DNA of 64,000 nt from Limnochorda pilosa. GTDB taxonomy: Bacteria; Bacillota; Limnochordia; Limnochordales; Limnochordaceae. The notes below the pieces were generated by a model, which was not told the DNA's origin, searched no databases, and saw only the letters and a program-made list of their open reading frames with translations. Below are positions 33,042 to 42,872 of this stretch, one piece after another. Each line of letters begins with the position of its first letter. The stretch's first letter is position 1. Where the stretch lies: contig NZ_AP014924.1 of assembly GCF_001544015.1 (NCBI RefSeq), forward strand, positions 2,170,001 through 2,234,000, given 5' to 3'. A program made the translations under genes and the position numbers.

Positions 33042-34472
33042 TCACCTCGCTCCCTTCAAGTTCAGCACGATCACCTTCAGGTCCGTCATCTCTTCCACGG
33101 CGTACTTCGGGCCCTCTCGGCCCATGCCACTGCCTTTGACGCCGCCGTAGGGCATGAGGTCGGCGCGGAAGGAGGAGGTGTCGTTCACCATCACGCCGCC
33201 CACCCGGATCCTCCTGGCCGCTTCCATGGCGACCTCCAACGACTCGGTGAAGATGCCTGCCTGAAGGCCGTAGTGCGAGTCGTTCACCGCCTCGATGGCC
33301 TCGTCGATGGTATCATAACGAATCACCGTGACCACAGGAGCGAAAACCTCGTTGCAGACGACCTTCATGCTCGCGTGGACGTCTGCCAGGACGGTCGGCT
33401 GGAAGAGGGGACCCTCTCGAGTCCCTCCCGTGAGGAGTTTCGCGCCTCCTTCCACGGCCTCATGGACCCAGTCCTCCGCCCGGGCCGCTTCAGCCTCACT
33501 GATCATGGGCCCGACGTCGGTGCCGGGATCGAGTGGATCCCCCACCTTCAAGGCCTGCGTCGCGCGGACCAGCTCATCGGAGAAGGCGTCCAGGATGTCT
33601 TTCTGAACGTAGATCCGCTGCACGGAGATGCAGACCTGGCCCGCATTCGCGAAGGCCCTCGCGGCCGAGAGTCGGGCGGCCGTTGCCAGTTCGGCGTCCT
33701 TGTGGACGATCACCGCCGAGTTGTTTCCCAGCTCCAACGTGACCCGCCGGAGGCCGCTCTTCGCCTTGATCCGCTCGCCGATCGCCGGGCTGCCCGTGAA
33801 GGTATACATGTCGATCTCCGGGTCCTCGAGAAGCCAGTCGCCGACCCGTGCGCCTGGCCCGAAGACCAGGTTCAGGTACCCAGGGGGCAGTCCTGCATCG
33901 ACCAGTACCTGGCAGAGCTTCGCCGCCGTCAAGGGGGTCGTGCCGGCCGGCTTGTGGACCACCGCGTTTCCGGCGGCCAGGGCGGGTGCGATCTTGTGGG
34001 CTGCGAGGTTCAAAGGGAAGTTGAAGGGCGAGATGGCGCACACCACCCCGACCGGCGCCCGGATCGTGAAGGCCAGCCGGTTCTCGGCACCCGGCGCCGC
34101 CTCCACCGGAACGCCCTCCCCATGAATGCGTTTCGCCTCTTCCCCCGAGAGGGTGAGGGTTTGAACCGCTCGCGAGACTTCGACGCGGGCTTCCTTGAGG
34201 GGCTTCCCGCTCTCGGCTGCAATCGTCCGGGCAAAGTCCTCGACACGCTCCGTGAGCAGGTCTCGCGCACGCAACAAGATCTCGTACCGCTGGTAGGCGG
34301 GCAACGGACCGCGGTCCGCGGCGAGGCGCGCGGCCCGAACCGCGCGCGCCACGTCCTCCCTGGAAGCCACGCTCACCCGAGCAAGGACCTCGCCCGTGAA
34401 CTTGTTTCTTACGTCCTCCCACTCCCCGGTCTCCTGCCACGATCCATCGACGAAGATGCCGTAACGGTCCAT
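33042..34472 (-). CDS. NAD(P)-dependent aldehyde dehydrogenase, possible succinate-semialdehyde dehydrogenase
   Basis: Cytoplasmic ALDH, 476 aa. Cofactor and catalytic motifs: SPFNFPLNLAAHKIAPALAAGN, FTGSPAIGERI, the general-base Glu in TLELGNNSAV, catalytic Cys in FANAGQVCISVQRIYV, EVFAPVVTV. The GQVCISVQ/GGVKGSGMGREG form resembles lactaldehyde/GapN-type ALDHs. ATG 34472 has AAAGGGG 8 bases upstream. It is the distal gene of the polyamine island and may take GABA-derived succinate semialdehyde to succinate; substrate is inferred from context. Its first 21 codons are mirrored by a truncated copy at 42680-42757. Confidence 0.9.
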   Translation of the reverse strand: MDRYGIFVDGSWQETGEWEDVRNKFTGEVLARVSVASREDVARAVRAARLAADRGPLPAYQRYEILLRARDLLTERVEDFARTIAAESGKPLKEARVEVSRAVQTLTLSGEEAKRIHGEGVPVEAAPGAENRLAFTIRAPVGVVCAISPFNFPLNLAAHKIAPALAAGNAVVHKPAGTTPLTAAKLCQVLVDAGLPPGYLNLVFGPGARVGDWLLEDPEIDMYTFTGSPAIGERIKAKSGLRRVTLELGNNSAVIVHKDAELATAARLSAARAFANAGQVCISVQRIYVQKDILDAFSDELVRATQALKVGDPLDPGTDVGPMISEAEAARAEDWVHEAVEGGAKLLTGGTREGPLFQPTVLADVHASMKVVCNEVFAPVVTVIRYDTIDEAIEAVNDSHYGLQAGIFTESLEVAMEAARRIRVGGVMVNDTSSFRADLMPYGGVKGSGMGREGPKYAVEEMTDLKVIVLNLKGAR

Positions 34473-34641
34473 GAGGATCCCCTTTCCCCTTCCTCCATCA
34501 CGCCAACGTGTCCGGGAACGAGCACGCGACACGGCGCCCGGGCCAGAACTTCGGAGACGGAAACGGACCGGCTCCTGCAGCGCAGGGCCTGCGCGTTCAC
34601 GACGCCACTGCCGCGGCCCGTACCCGGCAGCGGCTAGACCT

Positions 34642-34678
34642 TAGCGCATGCTCCAGAATGCGGAGGCCTTCTTCCAGC
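34642..34678 (-). pseudogene. 3'-end remnant of a gabT-type aminotransferase gene
   Basis: Encodes LEEGLRILEHAL, matching LEEGLRILSQAL at the end of the intact gabT. At DNA level 34654-34678 and 42936-42960 agree at 24 of 25 bases. It lies 170 bp upstream of the intact ALDH gene, just as intact gabT lies upstream of the ALDH fragment at 42757, so it is a relic of a duplicated gabT-ALDH pair. Confidence 0.65.
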
Positions 34679-34740
34679 ACCACCCTCCACCCGGAACAGA
34701 AACGCGCGTACACCCGTCAATCTCAGAGTCTCCCGGCGGT

Positions 34741-35706
34741 CTAGCGGGTCTCGGAGCACGCCACCAGTCCCAGCATTTCGTGGACTACGGTGGCGGCCAA
34801 GAGAGCAGTGATGGAGGCGTGGTCGTAGGCCGGAATCACCTCTACCACATCGAATCCCACGAACTCGATGCCGCTCAGCCCCCGCAGGAGCTCCAGGGTC
34901 TCCCAGCTGCTGAAGCCCCCCACCTCAGGGGTACCCGTGCCGGGTGCGAAAGCGGGGTCGACGAAGTCCACGTCAAAGGTAACGAAAGACCGCCTCTCGC
35001 CGACCCGTTCGCGGATCTTTCTCGGCGCCTCCCTGAGTGCCCCCGGCCTGTGCCGGAGATCCGCGGTGCTCAGCACCGCGAAGCCGAACTCCCTGCTGAA
35101 AGCACTCTCGGCCCGGTTGGAGAGCGATCCGCGGAGCCCCACCTGGATGGAGGCGGAGGGATCGATAAACCCCTCCTCAAGCGCCCGCCGGATCACCGTC
35201 CCGTGGTTTCGCCGCTCGCCCCAGAACTCGTCCCACAGATCGCTGTGGCTATCAAACTGAATGAGCGCGAGCGGACCGTGGACCGATGCCGCCGCCTGAA
35301 GGTGTGGAAGGCTCACCGAGTGATCTCCGCCGAGCCCGATGACCCGCAACCCATTCCGGTGGAGCGGCTCCAGCCCATCGGCGAGGAGGGCATGGGAGCG
35401 CTCCACCGCTCCCGGAACCACCCGCAGATCTCCGTAGTCAACAGCGGAGAGCCGTTCGGTCAGGTCCACCCCGGTCGCAGGGTTGTATGGGTGGAGCATC
35501 TGGGAGGCGGCCCGGATCGCTGCCGGTCCAAAACGGGCGCCTACCCGGTACGTCCCGCCCGTATCGAAGGGCAATCCCACGATGGCCACGTCCACGCCGT
35601 CGGTCTGGCGGTTGTGCGGCATCTGCATGAAGGTCTGGAGCCCGACGAACCGCGGTTGCATCTCCTCGGTCACCGGCCGATACTTCAAGGATCTCCCCCC
35701 CGTCAT
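34741..35706 (-). CDS. speB: Agmatinase/guanidinobutyrase-family ureohydrolase
   Basis: Binuclear-manganese ureohydrolase, 321 aa, giving urea plus an amine. All metal motifs are present: GLGGDHSVSLPHL, QFDSHSDLWDEF (DAHxD variant with Ser), RRNHGTVIRRA, and TFDVDFVDPAFAPGTGTPEVGG. These fit the agmatinase/guanidinobutyrase/proclavaminate group over arginase. ATG 35706 has GGAG 5 bases upstream. Together with putrescine aminotransferase and PotABCD it most likely makes putrescine from agmatine (or GABA from guanidinobutyrate). Confidence 0.88.
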   Translation of the reverse strand: MTGGRSLKYRPVTEEMQPRFVGLQTFMQMPHNRQTDGVDVAIVGLPFDTGGTYRVGARFGPAAIRAASQMLHPYNPATGVDLTERLSAVDYGDLRVVPGAVERSHALLADGLEPLHRNGLRVIGLGGDHSVSLPHLQAAASVHGPLALIQFDSHSDLWDEFWGERRNHGTVIRRALEEGFIDPSASIQVGLRGSLSNRAESAFSREFGFAVLSTADLRHRPGALREAPRKIRERVGERRSFVTFDVDFVDPAFAPGTGTPEVGGFSSWETLELLRGLSGIEFVGFDVVEVIPAYDHASITALLAATVVHEMLGLVACSETR

Positions 35707-35756
35707 GTGACTCCGTGCGGGGACACGTTACCTGTCAGGTTCCACCTTGACGTCGT

Positions 35757-35867
35757 TCATGTACAGCTGCTGTCGACGCTGAGGATGATCCCGGTGACGA
35801 GGATCGCGAACAATACGATGGTGACCGTCAGGACGGCGGCCACGCCCACGGTCAATCTACGAAGCAT
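35757..35867 (-). CDS. Possible 36-residue single-pass membrane peptide
   Basis: ORF starting MLRRLTVGVAAVLTVTIVLF with one hydrophobic segment of about 23 residues after a basic N-terminus and a short Ser/Asp/Cys tail. It fills the 183-bp gap between the aminobutyraldehyde dehydrogenase and ureohydrolase genes. The ribosome site is weak. It may be a small transporter-associated protein or a broken membrane-protein N-terminus; no homologue recognised. Confidence 0.3.
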   Translation of the reverse strand: MLRRLTVGVAAVLTVTIVLFAILVTGIILSVDSSCT

Positions 35868-35889
35868 GTACTCTAGCAACACACATCAC

Positions 35890-37323
35890 CTATCCGGACT
35901 TCACCATGACGTGCTTGATCTGTGTATACTCCTCCACGGCGTAAACAGACATGTCCTTCCCGTAGCCTGACTGCTTGAAGCCGCCGTGGGGCATCTCACT
36001 GGTGATGAGGAAGTGGCTGTTCACCCAGACTGTGCCGAACTTGAGCAGCCTCGCGACCTTCATGGCCCGCTCAGCGTGGGCGGTCCAGACCGAGGCGGCC
36101 AAACCATACTCGGTGTCGTTGGCCCAGCGGATGGCCTCGTCCTCGTCCGTGAAGCGGGTGGCCGTCACGACCGGCCCGAAAACTTCTCGGCGGACGATCT
36201 CATCCTCCTGGCGCGCGCCCGCCACCACTGTAGGCAGATAGTAGAAGCCTCGTCCCTCGGCCGGTCTACCGCCGGTCAGCACCTCCATGTGCCCCGCGCT
36301 CCGGGCCCGGTCCACAAAACCGGCCACGCGCCGGCGGTGCTCCTCCGTGATCACCGGGCCCATCTCCACCCCATCCTCCTGAGGGTCGCCCACCCGCAGG
36401 GTGGCGACGGAGCGGGCCAACCGTTCCACCACCTGCTCGTAGACGGCGCCGGATGCGTATATGCGGCAGGCCGCGGTGCAATCCTGCCCGCTGTTGGTGA
36501 AGCCGGCCATCCTTATCCCTTCCACGACCGCCTCCAGGTCCGCGTCGTCGAAGACCAGGACGGGCGCTTTCCCGCCCAGCTCCAGGTGGACCCGCTTGAG
36601 GTTGGCGGCCGCCGCCCGGGCTACCTCCTTGCCGGTCGCCACGTCGCCTGTAAGGGAAACCATCCTCACCTTGGGATGGGCGGCCAGGGCGGCCCCCACG
36701 GGCTCGCCATGCCCCGTGATCACGTTGAGCACGCCGGGAGGAAAGAAGTCGGCGGCGAGCTCAGCCAGGCGCAACGCGGTGAGCGGCGTTTGCTCCGACG
36801 GCTTAAGCACCACGGTGTTCCCCGCGGCCAGCGCCGGTCCGATCTTCCAAGCGGCCATCATGAGCGGATAGTTCCAGGGCGCGATGGAGGCCACCACCCC
36901 TATCGGCTCCCGTCGCGTCATACTCGTATAGCCCGTCAGGTACTCGCCTGTGCTCGAAGCCCCCAGGGTGCGGGCGCTTCCCGCGAAGAAGCGGAGGTTG
37001 TCGACGATGAATGGGATCTCTTCACGGGCAGTGGAGAGCGGCTTGCCGACGTTGAGCGACTCGAGCCGTGCCAATTCCTCGCCGTGCTCCTCGATGCGGT
37101 CGGCCAGGCGCCAGATCGCCAGGCTGCGCTCACCCGGGGTGGAGCGCTCCCAGCCTTCGGCCGCCGTATGGGCCGCCTGCACCGCTCGCTCCACGTCCTC
37201 CTCGGATCCTTTGGGCACTCGGGCGATGGGCTCGGCCGTGGCTGGGTTGAGCACGAGCTCGCTTTCCGAACGAGCAGGCGTTTCAGGCTGACCGTTTATC
37301 CAAAGCTGCCAATTGCGCTCCAT
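35890..37323 (-). CDS. patD: Gamma-aminobutyraldehyde dehydrogenase (PatD-like ALDH)
   Basis: Oxidises 4-aminobutanal to GABA, 477 aa. WQLWINGQPETP at the start and motifs VASIAPWNYPLMMAAWKIGPALAAGN, LTGDVATGKEV, HLELGGKAPVLVFDDAD, catalytic Cys in FTNSGQDCTAACRIY, EVFGPVVTATRF and GGFKQSGYGKDMS. The NSGQDCTAACR signature is typical of YdcW/PuuC-like aminobutyraldehyde dehydrogenases. ATG 37323 has AAAGGAG 8 bases upstream; the frame start at 37350 lacks a site. Directly downstream of the putrescine aminotransferase whose product it uses. Confidence 0.9.
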   Translation of the reverse strand: MERNWQLWINGQPETPARSESELVLNPATAEPIARVPKGSEEDVERAVQAAHTAAEGWERSTPGERSLAIWRLADRIEEHGEELARLESLNVGKPLSTAREEIPFIVDNLRFFAGSARTLGASSTGEYLTGYTSMTRREPIGVVASIAPWNYPLMMAAWKIGPALAAGNTVVLKPSEQTPLTALRLAELAADFFPPGVLNVITGHGEPVGAALAAHPKVRMVSLTGDVATGKEVARAAAANLKRVHLELGGKAPVLVFDDADLEAVVEGIRMAGFTNSGQDCTAACRIYASGAVYEQVVERLARSVATLRVGDPQEDGVEMGPVITEEHRRRVAGFVDRARSAGHMEVLTGGRPAEGRGFYYLPTVVAGARQEDEIVRREVFGPVVTATRFTDEDEAIRWANDTEYGLAASVWTAHAERAMKVARLLKFGTVWVNSHFLITSEMPHGGFKQSGYGKDMSVYAVEEYTQIKHVMVKSG

Positions 37324-37424
37324 CCCAAACGCTCCTTTCGAGTCACTCACCCAGTCGCGGGGTACGGTCCACCCCGAGGAGAGTGAAGTTGCCGTAGGTG
37401 AAGGTCTCCATGCCCCGGTGTTCC

Positions 37425-38780
<1,356 letters not shown>

Positions 38781-38795
38781 TTGTCGCTCACCTCG

Positions 38796-39848
38796 CTAGC
38801 GCGACTTCACCATGGTCCAGACCTCGTCGTAGAGCCGCAGATCCTTACCCAGGTCCAGGATGTACTCGAGCTTCTTCATGACCTCAGGGCTGGGATAGAT
38901 GGCCGAGTTGCTCCGATCTTCGGGATTGATCATGGGCAGCGATGCAGCGTTCGGCGTGGCGTAGCGGTTGAAGTTGGAAAGCTGCGCACCGATCCGGGGG
39001 TCCAGGATGAAGTTGATGAACTTGTGAGCGGCCGCAGGGTTGGGGGCACGAGCCGGGACGGCCAGCGAATCCACCCAGATGACGGAGCCCTCGTCCGGTA
39101 CGACAAAGGCCACGTTGGGGTCCTCCTCCGTGGCCCGGATGGCGTCACCATTATAGACCACGGCGGCTGTCGCGACCCCGGCAAGCACCTTGTTCTTACC
39201 TCCAACCCCGCCCTCGAAACCCAACGCGTATCGGCTTTTCTTGGCTTGCAACAGCAGCTCTCCGGCAGCCTTGATCTGGGCCGGGTCCGTGGTGTTAGCC
39301 GAATAGCCGAGGTACTTGAGCGCGATCGCCATCATCTCGCGTTGGGAGTCGATGAGCACGAAAGGCCCCACTTGCTGCTTGGAGTCGAAGAGGATACTCC
39401 ACGTGCCTTTGAAGCTGGTGATCAAGTCTCTCCGGTACATCAGGCCCACGGTGCCCCACTGGTACGCGGCCGTGTAGCGGTTAGCCCGATCGAATGGCGG
39501 GTTGAGGAACTGGGGGTCGAGGTTTTCCAGATTTGGAATCTTGCTGTGATCCAGAGGCTGCAGCAACCCGAGTTTGATGAGGATGGGCACGATGAAATCG
39601 GAAGGTACGACCACGTCATACTGGCTCACGCCGCCTGCCTGAAGCTTGGCAAGCATGTCCTCGTTGGACTCGTACAGGTCGATGAGGACCTTGATCCCGG
39701 TTTCCCGCTCGAACGATTCAATGATGGCAGGATCGATGTACTCCGACCAGATGTAGAGTCGGAGCTCATCGGACGCTGCCCGGCCTACCGTGGGCACGGT
39801 CAACAGCAGGATACACACCAGGGTAAACAGCACCCGAATGAGGCGCAT
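38796..39848 (-). CDS. potD: Spermidine/putrescine-binding protein PotD
   Basis: Extracytoplasmic polyamine-binding protein, 350 aa. Signal peptide (LIRVLFTLVCILLLTVPTVGRAA), then LRLYIWSEYIDPAIIESFERETG, YESNEDMLAKLQAGG and YDVVVPSDFIVPILIKLGLL, the PotD/PotF hallmark. Trp/Asp residues for amine binding are in the WSEY and VWVDS-like IWVDSLAVPA stretches. No lipobox. ATG 39848 with AAAGGAGG upstream. Last gene of the potABCD order, directly followed by patA with no hairpin. Confidence 0.93.
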   Translation of the reverse strand: MRLIRVLFTLVCILLLTVPTVGRAASDELRLYIWSEYIDPAIIESFERETGIKVLIDLYESNEDMLAKLQAGGVSQYDVVVPSDFIVPILIKLGLLQPLDHSKIPNLENLDPQFLNPPFDRANRYTAAYQWGTVGLMYRRDLITSFKGTWSILFDSKQQVGPFVLIDSQREMMAIALKYLGYSANTTDPAQIKAAGELLLQAKKSRYALGFEGGVGGKNKVLAGVATAAVVYNGDAIRATEEDPNVAFVVPDEGSVIWVDSLAVPARAPNPAAAHKFINFILDPRIGAQLSNFNRYATPNAASLPMINPEDRSNSAIYPSPEVMKKLEYILDLGKDLRLYDEVWTMVKSR

Positions 39849-39866
39849 CTCCTCAAGCCTCCTTTT

Positions 39867-40655
39867 CTAGCGCCGCGTGAGGCGCTCGACGCCCACGACC
39901 AGTATCACGGTGGCAAAGAAGACCAGTGTCGAGAGGGCGTGGATCTCTGGCATAATCCCCCGCCGGGTGGATGCGTAGATGAAAAGGGGCAGCGTCGTTG
40001 AGGTGGGCGCGGAAGTAAAGAAGCTGATGACGAAGTCGTCCAGCGAAAGCGTGAAGGCCAGCATCGAACCGGCCACGATCCCCGGGGCGAGAAGAGGCAG
40101 CATCACCCTCCGCAGCAAGTAAGGCGTACCCGCATAGAGATCGCGAGCAGCCTCCTCGATGTTCTTTTCGAGGGAGACCAGACGGCCACGCACCACCAAT
40201 GCCACGAAGGCCACCTGAAAGGTGATGTGGCCGATGATCATGGTGAGCAGACCCGGTTCGAAGACGGACGAAACGGCTCGCAACAGGCCGAACGCCACCA
40301 CCAGGGCGGCCGCCAGGATGATGTCCGGGGTCACCACGGGAAGATACAGGATTGTTTCGAACAGGCTGCCCCACCGGCGGGACCAGGGAAAGCGATCCAT
40401 TCCGATGGCGAGGGCGGTACCCAGTAGCGTAGCCGCCAGCGTGGAGAACAGGGCGAGCACCAGAGTGTTTCCCGCAGCCTGCAGGATGTACTCGTCATGC
40501 AAGAGCTTCCGGTACCAGTCCCAGGAGAAGCCGCGCCATACGAGCCCGTAGCGCGAAGCGTTCACCGAAAAGACCGCCACCGCAAGCATGGGCCCGTACA
40601 GGAACGCCAGGGTCAACAAAGCAGCAGCGCTGGCAAGGGGGTGGAGCCGGTTCAT
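39867..40655 (-). CDS. potC: Polyamine ABC importer permease PotC
   Basis: Membrane permease, 262 aa, six segments. Opens FLYGPMLAVAVFSVNASRYG and has EAA loop EEAARDLYAGTPYLLRRVMLP, as in PotC/PotI. Starts by overlapping the potB stop (ATG at 40655) and ends 18 bp before potD. Confidence 0.93.
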   Translation of the reverse strand: MNRLHPLASAAALLTLAFLYGPMLAVAVFSVNASRYGLVWRGFSWDWYRKLLHDEYILQAAGNTLVLALFSTLAATLLGTALAIGMDRFPWSRRWGSLFETILYLPVVTPDIILAAALVVAFGLLRAVSSVFEPGLLTMIIGHITFQVAFVALVVRGRLVSLEKNIEEAARDLYAGTPYLLRRVMLPLLAPGIVAGSMLAFTLSLDDFVISFFTSAPTSTTLPLFIYASTRRGIMPEIHALSTLVFFATVILVVGVERLTRR

Positions 40656-41557
40656 ACGATTTCGACCCCCCTGCCCTGCCGCCGGTACGCGTACAGGGCC
40701 ACCAGGGTGAGTACCATGAACCCAAGGCTGATCGCCGCACCAAACGGCCAGTCGCGGCTCGGACCGAACTGCTGCTGAATGAGGTTGCCAACTAGCAGGT
40801 ACTTCGCGCCGCCCAGCAGGTCCGGCACCACGAACATCCCCATGGCCGGGATGAAGCTCAGGATGACGCCCACCGAAAGGCCGGGAACGGTCTGCGGCAA
40901 AATGGCCTGCGTGAAGACCCGTACTCGGGAGGCGTACAGGTCCTGGGCAGCCTCCACCAACGACCGATCAAGCCGTTCGGCCGTGGTGTACAGGGGGAGC
41001 ACCACAAAGGGCAAGAACGTGGAGACCATGCCCACGTAAACGGCAAAGGCGCTCGGGTACAGAGCGGTTCCGGGGGGGATGAGGTGCAGGGCTGCAGCCA
41101 GCCTGGCCGGAGGGAGTTCCGGGGCAAAGACGAGCATCCAGGCATAGGTGCGGATGACGAGATTGGTCCAGAATGGGACGATGACCAAGGTCAACCAGAA
41201 GTAACGGGTTCGAGGCGGCCGGGTGGCAATGAAGAAGGCCAGAGGATAGGAGAGCACCACGGCCACCAGCGTCGTGACAAACGCGACCCAGACACTTCTC
41301 CACAAGACCAGGAGGTAGTCGGCACTCCATCCGAAGAGGCCGAAGCCCAGCAACCTCCCGTAGTTCTCCAGTGTGAAGGTCCACTCAAGCTGCCCGTAGG
41401 CTCCGCGGCTTGCGAAACTCACGGCAATTAGGACGAGCCCCGGGAACACCAGGAACGCCAGAAGCCACAGCATGCCGGGAAGCAGAAAGAGAAGCCCGCG
41501 AGAGACGAGGCGGCGGTGTGGGGCCAGTTCCCCGTGCCAGACCATCACCTTACTCAT
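40652..41557 (-). CDS. potB: Polyamine ABC importer permease PotB
   Basis: Membrane permease, 301 aa, six segments. LLFLLPGMLWLLAFLVFPGLVLIAVSF at the start, EAA loop VEAAQDLYASRVRVFTQAILP and the PotB-like IPAMGMFVVPDLLGGAKYLLVGNLIQQQF. ATG 41557 overlaps the potA stop by 8 bases (ATGAGTAA); the open frame beyond it lies within potA and is not used. Confidence 0.93.
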   Translation of the reverse strand: MSKVMVWHGELAPHRRLVSRGLLFLLPGMLWLLAFLVFPGLVLIAVSFASRGAYGQLEWTFTLENYGRLLGFGLFGWSADYLLVLWRSVWVAFVTTLVAVVLSYPLAFFIATRPPRTRYFWLTLVIVPFWTNLVIRTYAWMLVFAPELPPARLAAALHLIPPGTALYPSAFAVYVGMVSTFLPFVVLPLYTTAERLDRSLVEAAQDLYASRVRVFTQAILPQTVPGLSVGVILSFIPAMGMFVVPDLLGGAKYLLVGNLIQQQFGPSRDWPFGAAISLGFMVLTLVALYAYRRQGRGVEIV

Positions 41558-42683
41558 CGAGCACCACCAGAGCCTCTCGCGGAAGTTCCAGCCATACCTC
41601 GTCGCCCTCCTGCAGGGGATACAGATCGGCGGCTCGGACGCGCAGTTGGCCCGGATCGAAGAAAGCCTCGACGAAGGCCCCCCTATACACGACCTCCCGT
41701 AACCGGCCACGCACCCCGTTCGCCGCAGGAGGCGTTAGACCAAGGCGTACTCGTTCCGGGCGAATCGCGAGCGTCCTCTGCCGCCAACTGGGCTTTTCGT
41801 TCAATTCCAGGATGCCGAACTGGGTCTCCACCACATCGCCAAGGCTCGTCGCAAGAATGAGGTTGGCCGCTCCCAGGAACTCCGCCACGTAGCGGTTGCA
41901 GGGACGCTCGTAGATCTCCTGAGGCGTTCCTACCTGAACCATGATGCCAGGCTGCATGACGGCGATGCGATCCGAGACGGCCATCGCCTCATCCTGATCG
42001 TGGGTCACGAGAATGAACGTGGCGCTGAGCCGCCGCTGGAGCCGCCGGAGTTCCACCTGAAGGATCGCGCGCAGCTTCGCGTCCAGGGACGAGAGCGGCT
42101 CGTCGAGGAGCAGGATTTCCGGCTCGTTGACAAGGGCCCGAGCCAGCGCCACCCGCTGCTGCTGACCACCGGAGAGCTGATGGGGATAGCGGCCCGCCAG
42201 CGAGTCCAGCTGGAGCATGGCAAGGGCATCTTCGACACGCCGCTTGATTGCTGTGACAGGGAAGCGGCGGGATCTCAGGCCGAAGGCCACGTTTTCGTAA
42301 ACATCGAGGTGCGGGAACAGGGCGTAGTTTTGAAAGACCGTATTGATAGGACGCATGTTGGCAGGAAGCGACGTGATATCTTTACCCGAAAGGAGGATTC
42401 GGCCTGAATCAGGCAGCTCCAACCCGGCGATGATGCGCAGGAGGGTGGTCTTGCCGCATCCTGATGGGCCGAGCAGCGTGAAGAACTCTCCCCCGCGCAC
42501 GAGCAGGTCCACTCCCCTCAGCGCGGCAACGTCGCCGAAACGCTTGCTGACGCGTTCGATGGTAAGCCCTGTGGCCGCACTCTCGCCCGCGGGTTTCAGC
42601 TCAAGAGCGCCCGGTTCGGCGTCAGGCGCCACCGGGACCACGCTGTCATCCAGGGAAAGGCCGGACACGGGAGCCTTTTTCAT
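41550..42683 (-). CDS. potA: Polyamine ABC importer ATPase PotA
   Basis: ATP-binding subunit, 377 aa. Walker A LGPSGCGKTTLLRIIAG, signature LSGGQQQRVALARAL, Walker B EILLLDEPLSSLDAK, switch His in ILVTHDQDEAM; TOBE domain at the C-terminus (about 300-375). ATG 42683 overlaps the TGA of a 25-codon ALDH-like mini-ORF (ATGA), which probably drives its translation, since no separate ribosome site is seen. The 55-residue N-terminal leader before the ATPase core is longer than usual. Confidence 0.93.
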   Translation of the reverse strand: MKKAPVSGLSLDDSVVPVAPDAEPGALELKPAGESAATGLTIERVSKRFGDVAALRGVDLLVRGGEFFTLLGPSGCGKTTLLRIIAGLELPDSGRILLSGKDITSLPANMRPINTVFQNYALFPHLDVYENVAFGLRSRRFPVTAIKRRVEDALAMLQLDSLAGRYPHQLSGGQQQRVALARALVNEPEILLLDEPLSSLDAKLRAILQVELRRLQRRLSATFILVTHDQDEAMAVSDRIAVMQPGIMVQVGTPQEIYERPCNRYVAEFLGAANLILATSLGDVVETQFGILELNEKPSWRQRTLAIRPERVRLGLTPPAANGVRGRLREVVYRGAFVEAFFDPGQLRVRAADLYPLQEGDEVWLELPREALVVLDE

Positions 42684-42757
42684 TCGATCCTCGTTACGTC
42701 GTCCCATTCGCCGGTCTCCCGCCACTCTCCGTCAACGAAGATGCCGTACTGATCCAC
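42680..42757 (-). pseudogene. Truncated aldehyde dehydrogenase 5' end, now a leader mini-ORF for potA
   Basis: GTG 42757 with GGGAGGGA 8 bases upstream begins a 25-residue ORF, VDQYGIFVDGEWRETGEWDD, that aligns with the N-terminus of the ALDH encoded at 34472 (MDRYGIFVDGSWQETGEWED). It stops with TGA overlapping the potA ATG. Many differences between the two are synonymous third-position changes. It is a gene remnant that may now serve translational coupling. Confidence 0.75.
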
Positions 42758-42872
42758 AACGACATTCCCTCCCGAAGGTTAACACTACGCCGTTGGGTTT
42801 GCGCGCCCAACGGCCGGTGGAATCGCTCGCCGACCATCAAAACACGGTCAGCGTAGGCACTCATTACCTGGT

